A stretch of 64,000 nt of DNA from Sporolactobacillus pectinivorans (GTDB lineage: Bacteria > Bacillota > Bacilli > Bacillales > Sporolactobacillaceae), in assembly GCF_002802965.1 (NCBI RefSeq), contig NZ_NXGA01000001.1, forward strand, positions 722,744 to 786,743. Direction: 5' to 3'. Shown in pieces: positions 54,371 to 64,000 of the stretch. The stretch's first letter is position 1, and every line of letters starts with the position of its first letter. The notes beneath the pieces are model-generated. The model saw only the letters and a program-made list of their open reading frames with translations, did not search any database and was not told where the DNA came from. The translations under genes and the position numbers were made by a program.

Positions 54371-55672
54371 ATGAACATGGAAAAATTACTTATTGAGGGT
54401 GGTCACCGCTTGGACGGCGCTGTCCAGATAAGCGGAGCGAAGAACAGTGCGGTAGCGCTCATTCCGGCAACGATCCTTGCTGATTCGCCGGTTACAATTG
54501 ATCAGCTTCCCGATATCTCTGATGTCCGTACGCTTTGCAAGCTGTTGCAGGAAATTGGCGGAAAAATTATTTTTCGTGACAATACTATTGTGATTGACCC
54601 GAGGGAAATGGTGGACATGCCGCTTCCAAACGGATCGGTCAAAAAATTGCGCGCATCTTATTATATGATGGGTGCGATGCTTGGTCGCTTTCATAAGGCG
54701 GTGATTGGCCTGCCGGGCGGATGCAATCTTGGCCCGCGTCCGATCGATCAGCATATTAAGGGTTTTGAAGCGTTGGGTGCTAAGGTTACTAACGAACGCG
54801 GCGCAATTTACTTACGTGCGGATCGGCTTCACGGCGCCCGTATTTATCTGGATGTTGTCAGTGTAGGCGCAACGATTAACATTCTGCTCGCTGCAGTCAG
54901 GGCCGAGGGCCAGACAGTCATCGAAAATGCCGCCAAAGAGCCGGAGATCATTGATGTGGTCACTTTGCTGACGAGTATGGGTGCGAAGATCAAGGGTGCC
55001 GGTACCGACGTGATACGGATTGAAGGTGTCCGTGAGCTGCACGGCTGCCGCCATATGATTATTCCTGACCGGATTGAGGCGGGCACGTTTATGATCATCG
55101 GTGCCGCTCAAGGCCGCGAACTGCTGATAGACAATGTTATCCCGCAGCATGTGGAATCCCTGACAGCGAAACTTCGTGAAATGGGCGCCGACGTTCAGGA
55201 AGGCGAAGATCAAATGCTCGTCTCCCGCTGCACAGGTGTGCTGAAAAGTGCTGATGTCAAGACACTGGTTTATCCTGGATTTCCGACTGATCTTCAGCAG
55301 CCGCTGACCAGTCTGCTGACTCAGGCACAGGGCACTAGCATTATTACTGACACTATTTATGATGCACGATTCAAGCACATTGATGAATTGCGGCGGATGG
55401 GTGCCGATGTCAAAGTTGAAGGACGTTCAGCAATTTTGAGCGGGTCATCGCATCTGGAAGGAGCAAAAGTCCGTGCGACGGATCTACGCGCCGGGGCTTC
55501 ACTGGTTATCGCCGGATTGATTGCAAGCGGCATTACAGAAATCACCGGTGTTGAACACATCGACCGCGGCTATGATCATCTGATGGAGAAACTGGGCGGC
55601 ATCGGTGCGCATGTCTGGCGCGAGCAGGTGGAAGACGCCGAAATCCGTGAGAATTTAAGAGAACAGGAATGA
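54371..55672 (+). CDS. murZ: UDP-N-acetylglucosamine 1-carboxyvinyltransferase 2
   Basis: It adds enolpyruvate from PEP to UDP-GlcNAc, the first step of peptidoglycan synthesis. The 433-residue EPSP-synthase-type protein has [24 protein letters not shown] at the N-terminus and the catalytic cysteine in [24 protein letters not shown], whose [10 protein letters not shown] form fits the MurZ (MurAB) paralogue more than MurA1. Location between spo0F and rho supports this. GGAAG is close to the ATG at 54371; an ATG at 54377 is an alternative. Confidence 0.93.
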   Translation: MNMEKLLIEGGHRLDGAVQISGAKNSAVALIPATILADSPVTIDQLPDISDVRTLCKLLQEIGGKIIFRDNTIVIDPREMVDMPLPNGSVKKLRASYYMMGAMLGRFHKAVIGLPGGCNLGPRPIDQHIKGFEALGAKVTNERGAIYLRADRLHGARIYLDVVSVGATINILLAAVRAEGQTVIENAAKEPEIIDVVTLLTSMGAKIKGAGTDVIRIEGVRELHGCRHMIIPDRIEAGTFMIIGAAQGRELLIDNVIPQHVESLTAKLREMGADVQEGEDQMLVSRCTGVLKSADVKTLVYPGFPTDLQQPLTSLLTQAQGTSIITDTIYDARFKHIDELRRMGADVKVEGRSAILSGSSHLEGAKVRATDLRAGASLVIAGLIASGITEITGVEHIDRGYDHLMEKLGGIGAHVWREQVEDAEIRENLREQE

Positions 55673-56325
55673 TTTACAGATAGATCGTGCTTTAAAAATA
55701 GGGCCTGAAAACGGTTCTTTTTTTATTGGAGGTATTTCTGATTCAAGCGGGAATACGGGATAATAGTTAATGAATGGTACATTTTATTTGGCGGTTATTA
55801 ATATAGAATAGGGTGATCACGCGGCGATTGAGTTTTTCAGAATCTATTTGTTTACAGAAAGTGATTTTGGAAATGAGGATCATTTTTCTGCTTTTACGCT
55901 GGGGAAGGGTTCGGGAAGCGATGCCGATAGAAGAGATGGTGCGGTCAGGTTTCTTGAAAAGAGCTCATGAGTGGGAATAATAGTTGATAAAATGGGCATA
56001 ATATGCTAAAAAGGAAATAGATTAAATGATATGAACGTTTGGGCTCTTGGAAAAATTATCCCGCTTCTGACGTTTGGCAGGATTAATTCCGGCCGGATAC
56101 CCCTATGAATGGCAGCGGGATATGAACCCTGGTGGAAACTTTTCTTTTTCCTCTTCAGGCACGTATCAGTGCTAAATTACAGCAACCGAAAGTGAATGCA
56201 CAACAAGATGTAAAATGCCCCCATTCATGCATTGGATGCTGTAATGAGAACTTCCTATCTTTTTTCGTTCACTAAACCAATCCATTGGATCAGATAAAGA
56301 CAATTTAAAGAAATGTGGTGTGGCA
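55673..56325. other. Long gene-free leader region of rho
   Basis: About 650 bases. A weak G-U-rich hairpin with T7 (55699-55727) may end murZ. Between 56057 and 56122 a perfect 9-base inverted repeat TATCCCGCT / AGCGGGATA encloses a 48-base loop, perhaps part of a long rho leader; rho is autoregulated in other bacteria. glpX, which lies here in B. subtilis, is missing. No coding frame is convincing. Confidence 0.5.
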
Positions 56326-57600
56326 ATGCCAATAACATTAGCAGAATTAGAGAATATGAAACTCAAAGATCTCTATGAGCATGCTAAGGAATACAAGGTT
56401 TCTTATTACAGTAAGCTGACAAAGCGTGAGCTTATTTTTTCAATCCTGAAGAAGCAGGCGGAGCAGGATGGACTTTCCCTGATGGAAGGTGTTCTTGAAA
56501 TCATTCCTACTGAAGGTTTCGGATTTCTGCGCCCGATCAACTACTCGCCAAGTTCCGAAGACATCTATATTTCCGCATCGCAGATTCGACGCTTTGATCT
56601 GCGCAACGGCGATAAAGTTACGGGGAAAGTGCGGCCGCCAAAAGAAAATGAACGTTATTTCGGGCTGCTTCGTGTTGAGGCAGTGAATGGCGAGAACCCG
56701 GATACAGCAAAAGAGCGTGTGCATTTCCCGGCGCTGACACCGCTTTACCCGGATCGCCATATGGTTCTTGAAACAGAAAAAGAAAGTCTCTCAACTCGTA
56801 TTATCGATTTGATTTCACCGGTCGGTTTCGGACAGCGCGGGCTGATTGTCGCACCACCGAAAGCCGGAAAAACCACGCTGTTGAAGGAAATTGCGAATAG
56901 CATCAGCATCAACTATCCGGAAGCCGATTTAATCGTTCTGCTTGTCGATGAGCGGCCCGAAGAAGTGACGGATATTGAACGCTCAGTAAAAGGAGATGTC
57001 GTCAGTTCGACTTTTGACGAGGTACCTGAGAATCATGTGAAGGTTTCGGAACTGGTGCTCGAACGGGCAATGCGTTTGGTAGAACAGAAACGCGACGTGA
57101 TTATTCTGATGGACAGCATTACCCGACTGGCCCGCGCCTATAATCTGGTCATTCCGCCAAGCGGGCGTACATTGTCAGGCGGTATCGATCCGGCGGCTTT
57201 TCACAAACCGAAGAAGTTTTTCGGAGCGGCGCGCAATATCGAGGAAGGTGGCAGTCTGACCATTTTGGCAACTGCACTGATCGACACTGGTTCGCGCATG
57301 GATGATGTTATTTATGAAGAGTTCAAAGGAACTGGCAATATGGAGCTGCATCTTGACCGCCGACTGGCCGAACGGCGCATCTTCCCGGCGATCGACATCC
57401 GCCGTTCCGGAACACGCAAAGAAGAGTTGCTCGTCAATGCCGATCACCTTGACAAATTATGGACCATGCGTAAAACAATGGATGAATCTGCAGAATTTGT
57501 GGAATCTTTTTATAAACGGATCAGGGAAACCAAATCCAATGAGGAGTTTTTTGACCTGTTTGACAAAGAGAAAAACGGTCTGCTTCATGCACAAAATTAA
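56326..57600 (+). CDS. rho: Transcription termination factor Rho
   Basis: A 424-residue hexameric RNA helicase. The Rho-N helical region (1-45, [21 protein letters not shown]) and RNA-binding cold-shock domain (50-115, [35 protein letters not shown]) precede the ATPase with Walker [15 protein letters not shown], Walker [16 protein letters not shown] and the secondary RNA-site segment GGIDPAAF. The sequence nearly matches B. subtilis Rho. A GTG at 56320 is an alternative start; neither has a strong ribosome site, fitting a tightly controlled gene. Confidence 0.96.
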   Translation: MPITLAELENMKLKDLYEHAKEYKVSYYSKLTKRELIFSILKKQAEQDGLSLMEGVLEIIPTEGFGFLRPINYSPSSEDIYISASQIRRFDLRNGDKVTGKVRPPKENERYFGLLRVEAVNGENPDTAKERVHFPALTPLYPDRHMVLETEKESLSTRIIDLISPVGFGQRGLIVAPPKAGKTTLLKEIANSISINYPEADLIVLLVDERPEEVTDIERSVKGDVVSSTFDEVPENHVKVSELVLERAMRLVEQKRDVIILMDSITRLARAYNLVIPPSGRTLSGGIDPAAFHKPKKFFGAARNIEEGGSLTILATALIDTGSRMDDVIYEEFKGTGNMELHLDRRLAERRIFPAIDIRRSGTRKEELLVNADHLDKLWTMRKTMDESAEFVESFYKRIRETKSNEEFFDLFDKEKNGLLHAQN

Positions 57601-57632
57601 AAGATCCGATCCTTGGCCGTGTAGCAATGCGC

Positions 57633-57661
57633 TTGCAAATTGTTTTTTGGTTTGATATAAT
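57633..57661 (+). promoter_or_regulatory. Promoter of the L31 gene
   Basis: TTGCAA (57633-57638), 17-base spacer, TATAAT (57656-57661), about 70 bases before the start codon. Confidence 0.8.
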
Positions 57662-57730
57662 GGTCGCTGTGCGTTATGTTATCAGACTCTGGTTTGAGAG
57701 AATAATCAGGGCGCAAAGGAGATGAATGAA

Positions 57731-57976
57731 ATGAAAACAGGTATCCATCCTGACTATCACAAAGTAGTATTTGCGGACGCAAGTACCGGTTTTAAGTTTT
57801 TGAGCGGTTCAACGAAGACTTCGAATCAGACAGTTAAATGGGAAGACGGTAACGAATACCCGTTAATTTCTGTCGAAGTAAGTTCCGACTCACATCCATT
57901 CTACACAGGCCGTCAGAAATTCGCGGACAAAGGCGGACGTGTTGACCGGTTCAAACAGAAATATAATCTCAAGTAA
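57731..57976 (+). CDS. rpmE2: Ribosomal protein L31, type B
   Basis: An 81-residue 50S subunit protein. The sequence [28 protein letters not shown] and [13 protein letters not shown] is the zinc-independent type B (YtiA/RpmE2): no CxxC pair is present. In B. subtilis this locus, between rho and tdk, carries the zinc-binding type A rpmE, while type B is induced elsewhere under zinc limitation. Here type B occupies the housekeeping place, as in Lactobacillales and Listeria. GGAG lies 9 bases before the ATG at 57731. Confidence 0.92.
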   Translation: MKTGIHPDYHKVVFADASTGFKFLSGSTKTSNQTVKWEDGNEYPLISVEVSSDSHPFYTGRQKFADKGGRVDRFKQKYNLK

Positions 57977-58002
57977 GGATTGTATTCAGATGCTTAAAAA
58001 AG

Positions 58003-58080
58003 AAACGGCACTTTCTGGCCACGGCAACAGCGGAATTTTGCTGCTGCAAGTGCCATTTTGGAAACGGCCGTTTTAATTTT
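58003..58080 (+). terminator. L31 gene terminator (compound hairpin)
   Basis: AAACGGC (58003-58009) can pair with GCCGTTT (58067-58073), enclosing GGCACTT / AAGTGCC and an inner CAGC / GCTG hairpin; the tail is TAATTTT. Confidence 0.65.
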
Positions 58081-58366
58081 GCACGTTTTTCCACCTGCAC
58101 CGTGGAGAAGCGACAGGCAGGATCTCCTGCCTGTTTTTTGTATATAAATATCTGCTGAAATGCTCATATATGAGAAACGTCCGGTAAAAAATAAAGCTGA
58201 GTCAAGTCGGATTTTTAAAACCTAAGCGGGTTGAGAAAAATTCAACTAACTTGTTGCGGTGTCTTAGGCTACTCAAGGCTCGCGCCGAATCAGGCGAATG
58301 CGCACCGAAATCGCGAAACAATCGAATGAGCAATTTTTACATATATTGAGAAAGGAAGACTATCCT
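58081..58366. other. Intergenic region with second terminator and degenerate tract
   Basis: CAGGCAGGATCTCCTGCCTG followed by T6 (58114-58139) is a strong second terminator for the plus strand. From 58170 to 58320 the sequence is a degenerate tract with words GCTGAGTCAAGTCGG, GCCGAATCAGGCGAATG and CACCGAAATCG, resembling tracts near 42250 and 30040. No gene. Confidence 0.6.
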
Positions 58367-58939
58367 GTGGCACAGCTTTTTTTCAAGTACGGCGCGATGA
58401 ACAGCGGTAAATCTATTGAAATCATCAAGGTAGCACACAACTATGAAGAACAAGGGAAGCCGGTGCTGCTCTTTACTTCCGGCATTGATGACCGGGATGA
58501 GGTCGGCTCGATTTCCAGTCGGATTGGATTCAAGCGCTCTGCCATTCCGATTTTTAAAGAAACAGATATTTTCAACATTGTTGTCGATTATCAGCCGAGG
58601 CCACATTGCGTTCTGGTTGACGAGGCACAGTTCCTCAGTAAGGAACATGTGCTTCAACTGACCAAAATTGTCGATGAATGCGATATACCGGTAATGGGGT
58701 TTGGTTTGAAGAATGATTTTCGAAATGAACTGTTCGAAGGCAGCAAGTATTTGCTGCTTTATGCGGATAAGATTGAGGAAATGAAAACGATCTGCTGGTT
58801 CTGCGAAAAAAAAGCGACAATGAACCTGCGCATTGACGGTAATGGTAAACCGGTCTACTCGGGAGAACAGATTCAGATCGGTGGCAACGAAAGTTATTAT
58901 CCAGTGTGCAGACGCTGCTATATGCATCCGCCGATCTGA
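58367..58939 (+). CDS. tdk: Thymidine kinase
   Basis: It phosphorylates thymidine with ATP for salvage. The 190-residue type II kinase begins with [31 protein letters not shown], whose P-loop MNSGKS and leading FFKYG are of the lactococcal/streptococcal subtype rather than the B. subtilis ICGSMFSGKSEEL form. [18 protein letters not shown] and CRRCY give the lasso and zinc ligands. The GTG at 58367, 8 bases after GGAAG, is the likely start; the ATG-initiated frame at 58298 adds a spurious N-terminus. Position after L31 is conserved. Confidence 0.93.
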   Translation: MAQLFFKYGAMNSGKSIEIIKVAHNYEEQGKPVLLFTSGIDDRDEVGSISSRIGFKRSAIPIFKETDIFNIVVDYQPRPHCVLVDEAQFLSKEHVLQLTKIVDECDIPVMGFGLKNDFRNELFEGSKYLLLYADKIEEMKTICWFCEKKATMNLRIDGNGKPVYSGEQIQIGGNESYYPVCRRCYMHPPI

Positions 58940-59055
58940 TTCGTTTTGGCGGATACACTGCCTTTTTTTGACGCCCAAAACCTGCGATAATATAATTAAT
59001 ATATAATGGAAGATATCGGTTAAAACGCTTCCCCTAAATGGATGAGGTGGAAATT

Positions 59056-60129
59056 ATGTTTGAACGTCTGCAGTCGATGGAGGAACGGTATGAAAAGCTG
59101 AATCAGCTTCTGGCTGATCCTAACGTGATTAATGATCCGTCAAAACTGCGCGATTACTCAAAAGAACAGTCTGATCTTGAGGAGACTGTTACTGTTTATC
59201 GAAAATACACAAAAACCGAACATGAACTTACTGACGCGAAAACGATGCTTGACGATCGGCTGGATGATGGAATGAAACAGATGGTTCAGGATGAAATGGA
59301 CCGTCTTGAGGTGCAGAAGAAGAGCCTGGAAAATCAGCTCAAGCAGCTGCTTATTCCTAAAGATCCGAATGATGACCGGAATGTTATTGTTGAAATCCGC
59401 GGTGCGGCCGGCGGGGACGAGGCGGCACTGTTTGCCGGTGATCTCTTTCGGATGTACTCCCGTTATGCTGAACAGCACGGATGGAAAACGGAGATTATCG
59501 ATGAAAGCCCGAATGAAATCGGCGGGTATAAGGAAATTGTCTTCATGATTACCGGGAAAGGCGCGTACTCCAGGCTGAAGTACGAAAGCGGAGCCTACCG
59601 TGTGCAGCGTGTGCCGGAGACTGAAAACGGTGGGCGGATACATTCATCCACCGCGACGGTAGCCGTATTGCCGGAAGCGAAAGATGTTGAAGTTGAGCTG
59701 AATGATAAGGATATCCGCGTCGACCGGTTCGCCTCAAGCGGTCCCGGTGGGCAGAGTGTTAACACAACGATGTCGGCGATCCGGCTGACCCATATTCCAA
59801 CCGGAATTGTGGTTTCCTGTCAGGAAGAACGTTCACAGATCAAAAATAAAGAAAAAGCGATGAAAGTCTTGCGTGCCCGTGTCTATGATAAATATCAGAA
59901 GGAAGCTCAGGAAAAATATGATTCAACCCGAAAATCAGCGGTCGGGACGGGCGATCGGTCGGAGCGGATTCGCACCTACAATTTTCCGCAGAATCGGGTG
60001 ACTGATCATCGGATCGGGTTGACCATTCATCAGCTCGATCAGGTTCTGGGCGGCAAACTTGACGATATCATTGACGCACTGATTTTAAATGATCAGGCGA
60101 AAAAAATAGAACAGGCGGATGCCCGGTGA
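59056..60129 (+). CDS. prfA: Peptide chain release factor 1
   Basis: RF1 releases peptides at UAA and UAG. The 357-residue protein has an N-terminal helical domain (1-95), the codon-recognition domain with [23 protein letters not shown], and the GGQ motif in [14 protein letters not shown] (about 233). The PxT-type recognition loop and length identify RF1, not RF2 (no SPF). GAGGTGG before the ATG at 59056 defines the start. Its stop overlaps prmC by four bases; PrmC methylates the GGQ glutamine. Confidence 0.96.
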   Translation: MFERLQSMEERYEKLNQLLADPNVINDPSKLRDYSKEQSDLEETVTVYRKYTKTEHELTDAKTMLDDRLDDGMKQMVQDEMDRLEVQKKSLENQLKQLLIPKDPNDDRNVIVEIRGAAGGDEAALFAGDLFRMYSRYAEQHGWKTEIIDESPNEIGGYKEIVFMITGKGAYSRLKYESGAYRVQRVPETENGGRIHSSTATVAVLPEAKDVEVELNDKDIRVDRFASSGPGGQSVNTTMSAIRLTHIPTGIVVSCQEERSQIKNKEKAMKVLRARVYDKYQKEAQEKYDSTRKSAVGTGDRSERIRTYNFPQNRVTDHRIGLTIHQLDQVLGGKLDDIIDALILNDQAKKIEQADAR

Positions 60130-61004
60130 CACTTAAAAGATTCGAAGCACTCAGATGGGCGTCTTCTTTTTTGAAAGAACATCATCGTGACGAAAATATA
60201 GGGGAGATTTTGCTTGAGAGCAGGCTTCATCTTTCCCGAACGGATTTGTTAGCCGATCTTAAGGAACCGCTCTTTCCGCAGGATGAGGAGTGGCTGAAGA
60301 AACGCGTGAGTGAACATGCGATAAAAGGCATTCCGGTTCAGTATATGATCGGTCAGGCACCTTTTTATGGAAGAAATTTTAAAGTCACACCTGATGTGCT
60401 CATCCCGCGCCAGGAGACAGAAGAACTTGTCTACCGGTGCGGTGCATGGACGGCACGTTTTTTTCCTGATCGGAAAAACATGTCGGTCTGCGACATCGGA
60501 ACCGGCAGCGGGGTGATTGCGATTACACTGGCGCTGGAACATCCGGACTGGGACGTTACCGCTGTTGATATTTCACCCCAGGCGCTGGCGGTTGCCAAAG
60601 AAAATGCAGTGGCTCTGGGCGCGAAGGTCAGATTTAAGCAGGGCAATCTGCTTGATCCTGTAAAAAATCAACCATTTGACCTGCTGGTTTCTAATCCTCC
60701 TTATATCTCACAGCAGGAAATGAATGAACTCAACGATACAGTCAAAAATTATGAACCGCATCTGGCTCTGTTAGGAGGTAGAGACGGGCTGGATTTATAT
60801 CGCTGCATCCTTCGTAGCCTGCCTTCCATCTTCAAAGCAGACCGTCTCCTGCTTGCTTTCGAAATTGGTGCATCCCAAGGGAAAACCGTCAGCAATCTGA
60901 TCCGTAAAGAATTTTCCGACCAAATTGAAGCATTAGCGGTTGAGCAGGATCTGGCGGGACTTGACCGTGATGTGATGGCTGTTCTTCGCAGAAATAATTT
61001 TTGA
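60126..61004 (+). CDS. prmC: Release factor glutamine methyltransferase
   Basis: PrmC methylates the glutamine of the GGQ motif in RF1 and RF2. The 292-residue protein has an N-terminal helical domain (1-85) and a SAM-dependent methyltransferase domain with [20 protein letters not shown] and the catalytic NPPY in [15 protein letters not shown]; the entry [34 protein letters not shown] is diagnostic. It starts with GTG overlapping the end of prfA, so it is translationally coupled. Confidence 0.95.
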   Translation: MTLKRFEALRWASSFLKEHHRDENIGEILLESRLHLSRTDLLADLKEPLFPQDEEWLKKRVSEHAIKGIPVQYMIGQAPFYGRNFKVTPDVLIPRQETEELVYRCGAWTARFFPDRKNMSVCDIGTGSGVIAITLALEHPDWDVTAVDISPQALAVAKENAVALGAKVRFKQGNLLDPVKNQPFDLLVSNPPYISQQEMNELNDTVKNYEPHLALLGGRDGLDLYRCILRSLPSIFKADRLLLAFEIGASQGKTVSNLIRKEFSDQIEALAVEQDLAGLDRDVMAVLRRNNF

Positions 61005-61060
61005 TCGACGTTTAGTTTTCTCGTTTCCTGACCACAATGTCTGGTAAGGAGGCGGGCAAA

Positions 61061-61789
61061 ATGAAAAAAGTTTTAGCACTTATAATTATATTATCTATTA
61101 ATCTAGTAGTTTTCGTTTTCTGGCAGAGCAGTGCAACAAAGGCTGACGCGAGTGGACCAATCCCGGAAAACGCCATCCGGCTGCGTATCCTCGCAAACAG
61201 TGACTCTCCGGCCGACCAGACCGTGAAGCGTCAGGTGCGCGATGCGGTCAACGGAGAGATCACCGGATGGGTTCAGGATCTCAAATCTTCCGGCCAGGCT
61301 GAAAAAGTAATCCGCGCGCATATGCCTCAGCTGCGGCAAACAGTGGAGCGGACACTGAAGCAGCTTCACGCGAACAGTGCCTTTAAAATAAAACTCGGGA
61401 AGGCGGATTTTCCGACCAAAATGTATGGCAGTTACGTTTATCCCGCCGGCAATTATCAGGCTCTTGTCATTTCGTTAGGCGATGGGAAGGGTGCAAACTG
61501 GTGGTGCGTCCTGTTTCCGCCTCTGTGTTTCCTTGATTTTTCAAACAGCGAAGCGGTACGCAACAATACCACTGCCGACCCGTCAACAAGCACACAATCC
61601 ACTGTTCAGTCTGCGAATCCCGATGACACACAGGCAAGTTCACCGGGCAATGTGCAGCAACCGGTGAGCCAGCCTGATCCCGGTTCAAGCGGATCGGCGG
61701 GCCAACCAAAAAACACGCAGGACCAGGTTGAGGTTCATTTCTTCATTGTCGACTTTTTTTCGAAAATCTGGCACTCTGTGACAAAATGA
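61061..61789 (+). CDS. spoIIR: Stage II sporulation protein R
   Basis: SpoIIR is secreted by the forespore and triggers SpoIIGA cleavage of pro-sigma-E in the mother cell. The 242-residue protein has a signal anchor (KKVLALIIILSINLVVFVFW), the conserved IPENAIRLRILANSDSPADQTVKRQVRDAV and FPTKMYGSYVYPAGNYQALVISLGDGKGANWWCVLFPPLCFLD. The last 75 residues, rich in Ser, Pro, Gln and Thr, form a low-complexity linker before EVHFFIVDFF, longer than in B. subtilis. AAGGAGG lies 8 bases before the ATG at 61061. Terminated by a hairpin at 61874. Confidence 0.93.
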   Translation: MKKVLALIIILSINLVVFVFWQSSATKADASGPIPENAIRLRILANSDSPADQTVKRQVRDAVNGEITGWVQDLKSSGQAEKVIRAHMPQLRQTVERTLKQLHANSAFKIKLGKADFPTKMYGSYVYPAGNYQALVISLGDGKGANWWCVLFPPLCFLDFSNSEAVRNNTTADPSTSTQSTVQSANPDDTQASSPGNVQQPVSQPDPGSSGSAGQPKNTQDQVEVHFFIVDFFSKIWHSVTK

Positions 61790-61873
61790 TGGACAGCAAA
61801 TAAAAGTGGAACGATCTCTACTCCTGGCCGGTGAGCCTGAAACAGGGAAAAGGTGTATACTGATACTGTTGTG

Positions 61874-61900
61874 AAGACCGGCGGAGAGCCGGTCTTATTT
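61874..61900 (+). terminator. spoIIR terminator
   Basis: AAGACCGGC / GCCGGTCTT, a 9-base perfect stem with a 5-base loop and short ATTT tail. Confidence 0.8.
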
Positions 61901-62006
61901 AAGCGTGTTCTGTTTCTTTGGAGTGAGAATCCGGCATTTTTGGCCTGCTTGCTCACGGCCTGAATTTATGAATCAATCGAAACAGTAATTTTGGAAAAAA
62001 GGAGAT

Positions 62007-63056
62007 TTGATGATGATAGAGACTCAGCTGTGGCGGGTGAATCCTGAAACCGCCGATCTCGAAAATGATCTGCAGATCAAAGCAGCAGCAAAATGTCTCA
62101 GTCAGGGCAAAATTGTTGCTTTTCCGACTGAGACGGTTTATGGACTGGGCGGCAATGCGAAATTCCGCGACTCAGTCCAGAAAATTTATGAGGCCAAAGG
62201 GAGGCCAAGCGACAATCCGCTGATTGTGCATGTAGCGACCGCGGAACAAGTGCGTGAAATCTGCACGGAAATCAATCCGATCGCAAAAAAATTGATGGAC
62301 GCTTTCTGGCCTGGGCCGCTGACTCTTGTCCTGCCCTCGCGGGGTGAGGTATCTGATGCGGTGACAGCAGGACTGTCGACCGTAGCAGTCAGGATGCCGA
62401 GCCATCCGGTCGCCCGTGCACTGATCCTGGCGTCCGGACTTCCAATCGCAGCGCCGTCTGCGAATAGTTCAGGGCACCCGAGCCCGACAAAAGCAGATCA
62501 TGTCCTGCACGACTTATATGGAAAGATCGCCGGAATTGTTGACGGAGGTGAAACTGGCGTGGGCGTCGAGTCGACAGTCGTCGACTGCACGACCACACCG
62601 GTGACCATTCTCCGCCCGGGTGGTGTCTCCCGCGAACAGCTCGAAGAAGTAATCGGACCTGTGGCCGACGATCCCGGACTGACCAGGCCCGATCAGACAC
62701 CGAAAGCGCCAGGCATGAAGTACAAACATTACGCACCTGAAGCAACAATGTACCTTGTTCCGGCAGGCGAATCACGGATACAGGAACTTGTGGCACATGA
62801 AAAAAACAGTGATCGCCGTGTAGGCGTCCTGACGACTGAAGAAAATCAAAAAGATTTTCCGCAAGCTGATGTTGTGCTTACCTGTGGCCGGCGCAGCGAT
62901 CCAGAAAGTGTGGCCCACAGCCTTTTTGCTATATTACGGGCCTTCGATGCTGAAAATGTAGATGTTATTTACAGTGAAACTTTTTCGGAAGCCGGTATTG
63001 GGAAAGCTGTCATGAACCGCCTTTCTAAAGCAGCAGCCGGCCGCGTGATCGAATAA
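62007..63056 (+). CDS. ywlC: Threonylcarbamoyl-AMP synthase (Sua5/YrdC/YwlC)
   Basis: It makes threonylcarbamoyl-AMP for t6A modification of tRNA. The YrdC domain (20-215) contains GKIVAFPTETVYGLGGNA, KGRPSDNPLIVHV, FWPGPLTLVLP and PIAAPSANSSGHPSPT; the C-terminal Sua5 domain begins with PGMKYKHYAPEATMYLVPAG. At 349 residues it is the long Sua5 type like B. subtilis YwlC. The first of two ATGs has GGAG at the usual distance. It keeps its place between spoIIR and mntP. Confidence 0.94.
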   Translation: MMMIETQLWRVNPETADLENDLQIKAAAKCLSQGKIVAFPTETVYGLGGNAKFRDSVQKIYEAKGRPSDNPLIVHVATAEQVREICTEINPIAKKLMDAFWPGPLTLVLPSRGEVSDAVTAGLSTVAVRMPSHPVARALILASGLPIAAPSANSSGHPSPTKADHVLHDLYGKIAGIVDGGETGVGVESTVVDCTTTPVTILRPGGVSREQLEEVIGPVADDPGLTRPDQTPKAPGMKYKHYAPEATMYLVPAGESRIQELVAHEKNSDRRVGVLTTEENQKDFPQADVVLTCGRRSDPESVAHSLFAILRAFDAENVDVIYSETFSEAGIGKAVMNRLSKAAAGRVIE

Positions 63057-63100
63057 ACCGCACAAAAAGCTTAATTAAACGTTTGTTTATTGTTTTTGCA

Positions 63101-63142
63101 GGCATCGTTTCCTCCTGATCGCGGGGAACGGTGCCTTTTTAT
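63101..63142 (+). terminator. ywlC terminator
   Basis: GGCATCGTTTCC / GGGAACGGTGCC imperfect 12-base stem followed by TTTTTATT. Confidence 0.85.
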
Positions 63143-63470
63143 TAGTGCCTAAAAGGAATACCGATTATCACCTGTTCATAAACAACAAAAGATTCAGCAG
63201 AACTTCTGGAATACGGAATCCCTTTTTACCGACTTGTCCTGAATTTTACTTATTTACGGCAACTTCTGGATCGGTAGGATGTTTCACCGGTTCGGCAGAA
63301 ATTTTTTTCAATTTGGTCCAATTTCAGACTGAGATAGAAATTCATCCACATTCCGTTAAATTTTTTTCAATCAACCTGAATTCACTCGTCCAACTCCGCT
63401 AAAATTGATCAGTTTTCTTCTTCTAATGCTTCTTGGACATGCATAGATTCTTCTTATGGACAAGGGGGGG
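63143..63470. other. Gene-free degenerate tract before mntP
   Basis: About 330 bases, AT-rich, without a gene. On the minus strand it reads words such as AAGTAAAATTCAGGACAAGTC (63229-63251), near-identical to AAGTAAAATTCGGGCGAAGGC at 30043. I see no yybP-ykoY manganese riboswitch, often found before mntP. Confidence 0.5.
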
Positions 63471-63477
63471 AATAGAT

Positions 63478-64000
63478 TTGGCCGCAGATCTGATCAGTCA
63501 GGGTTTTGCACTCTGCATTATGGCGCTGGCTCTCGGAATGGATGCATTTTCTGTTTGTATGGGCATGGGCATGACCGCGTTCCGGATAGGCCAGGCGGCA
63601 AAAATAGGCCTGTGGATCGGCCTTTTTCATGCTCTGATGCCTCTGTCAGGCATCGTTCTGGGACATCTGCTCTCACATCGTTTTGGCGAGATTGCGGGAT
63701 TGGCCGGCGGACTTCTTCTTGTTCTGATCGGAACCCAGATGATTCTTTCTTTAGCCAGGCAGGATTATGGCAAAAAAGACCTGGCCTACACATCGGATGC
63801 CGGCGTTGTGCTATTTTCGCTCAGTGTCAGCATTGACAGTTTCTCTGTTGGCTTGAGTATGGGACTGTTTGGCACACGCGTTCTGGTAGCGATTACCCTT
63901 TTTGGTCTGATCAGTATGCTGATGGCCTGGGCCGGATTTTTCATTGGCCGGCGTACCAAACGATATTTTGGCCGTTACGGCGAGGTGCTTGGCGGCCTAG
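63478..64000 (+). CDS. mntP: Manganese efflux protein MntP (partial, cut by window end)
   Basis: The first 174 codons of a MntP (DUF204, YwlD) family exporter; only the last few residues lie outside. Six membrane helices are expected. The metal-site aspartates appear in MALALGMDAFSVCMGMGM (helix 1) and FSLSVSIDSFSVGLSMGLFG (the internal repeat), as in all MntP proteins. It starts with TTG at 63478, 8 bases after a G7 run, in a frame without a better start. Its place after ywlC is as in B. subtilis. Confidence 0.9.
   Translation, partial: MAADLISQGFALCIMALALGMDAFSVCMGMGMTAFRIGQAAKIGLWIGLFHALMPLSGIVLGHLLSHRFGEIAGLAGGLLLVLIGTQMILSLARQDYGKKDLAYTSDAGVVLFSLSVSIDSFSVGLSMGLFGTRVLVAITLFGLISMLMAWAGFFIGRRTKRYFGRYGEVLGGL

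Noticed and set aside
54812..55378. 188-codon minus-strand frame inside murZ
   Set aside because: Complement of a highly conserved gene, no ribosome site.
63143..63477. yybP-ykoY manganese riboswitch before mntP
   Set aside because: Conserved purine-rich internal loops of that motif are not found; the sequence is AT-rich repeat-like.

Overview
The window is a chromosomal segment of a low-to-moderate GC, endospore-forming Firmicute of the order Bacillales. Spore genes lie throughout it (spo0F, spoIIR, cwlJ-gerQ, a SleL-like LysM/GH18 hydrolase, the sporulation PBP pbpG). Gene order in the right two thirds follows the Bacillus subtilis pta-lipL-ywfO-ywgA-ywhD-pbpG-ywiB-argS-cls-rpoE-pyrG-spo0F-murZ-rho-rpmE-tdk-prfA-prmC-spoIIR-ywlC-mntP arc, with several genes missing. 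No hemQ lies next to pta, a type-B L31 replaces the zinc type, and Tdk is of the lactic-acid-bacterium subtype. Together these suggest a Sporolactobacillaceae-like fermentative spore former; this assignment is inference.

Layout. 1-1.7 kb: a GntR-controlled ABC exporter (minus strand, cut by the window edge). 1.9-6 kb: the ydbST pair of PH-domain membrane proteins, a remnant of a GHKL-type ATPase gene and a GlcP-like sugar transporter. 6.2-20.4 kb: metabolic and stress genes (three PLP aminotransferases, Hsp20, RecQ, a DJ-1-type protein, a YkwC-type dehydrogenase, a LysR/EamA divergent pair) and the cwlJ-gerQ germination operon. 20.7-26.4 kb: pta, an uncharacterised protein and a five-gene GntR/ABC operon. 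26.6-34.4 kb: an HPr-like protein, an L,D-transpeptidase, lipL, an aldo/keto reductase, an HD hydrolase, an acetyltransferase and a beta-glucoside-type PTS permease. 34.5-38 kb: a yjdF gene broken by an in-frame TGA beneath its riboswitch, a MarR regulator with a possibly leaderless transcript, a hydrolase/membrane-protein pair and a PHP phosphatase. 38-51.5 kb: ywfO, ywgA, a stand-alone glutamate-cysteine ligase, a PC4-like protein, ywhD, two tandem DUF606 transporters, pbpG, ywiB-argS, cardiolipin synthase and rpoE. 51.7-64 kb: the conserved pyrG to mntP block (nucleotide synthesis, sporulation phosphorelay, cell wall, termination, translation, spore signalling).

How the parts work together. 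Two paralogous YtrA-type GntR/ABC modules probably respond to envelope stress. Spo0F feeds the phosphorelay; SpoIIR signals from forespore to mother cell; CwlJ-GerQ and the SleL-like enzyme act in cortex lysis at germination. PyrG, Tdk, ArgS, PrfA, PrmC, YwlC, L31 and Rho form a housekeeping block. The non-coding DNA is unusually informative: a two-hairpin repeat present twice, degenerate intergenic tracts with a shared vocabulary, a large nested palindrome and many strong terminators. I saw no rRNA or tRNA gene, CRISPR array, prophage or intact insertion sequence.
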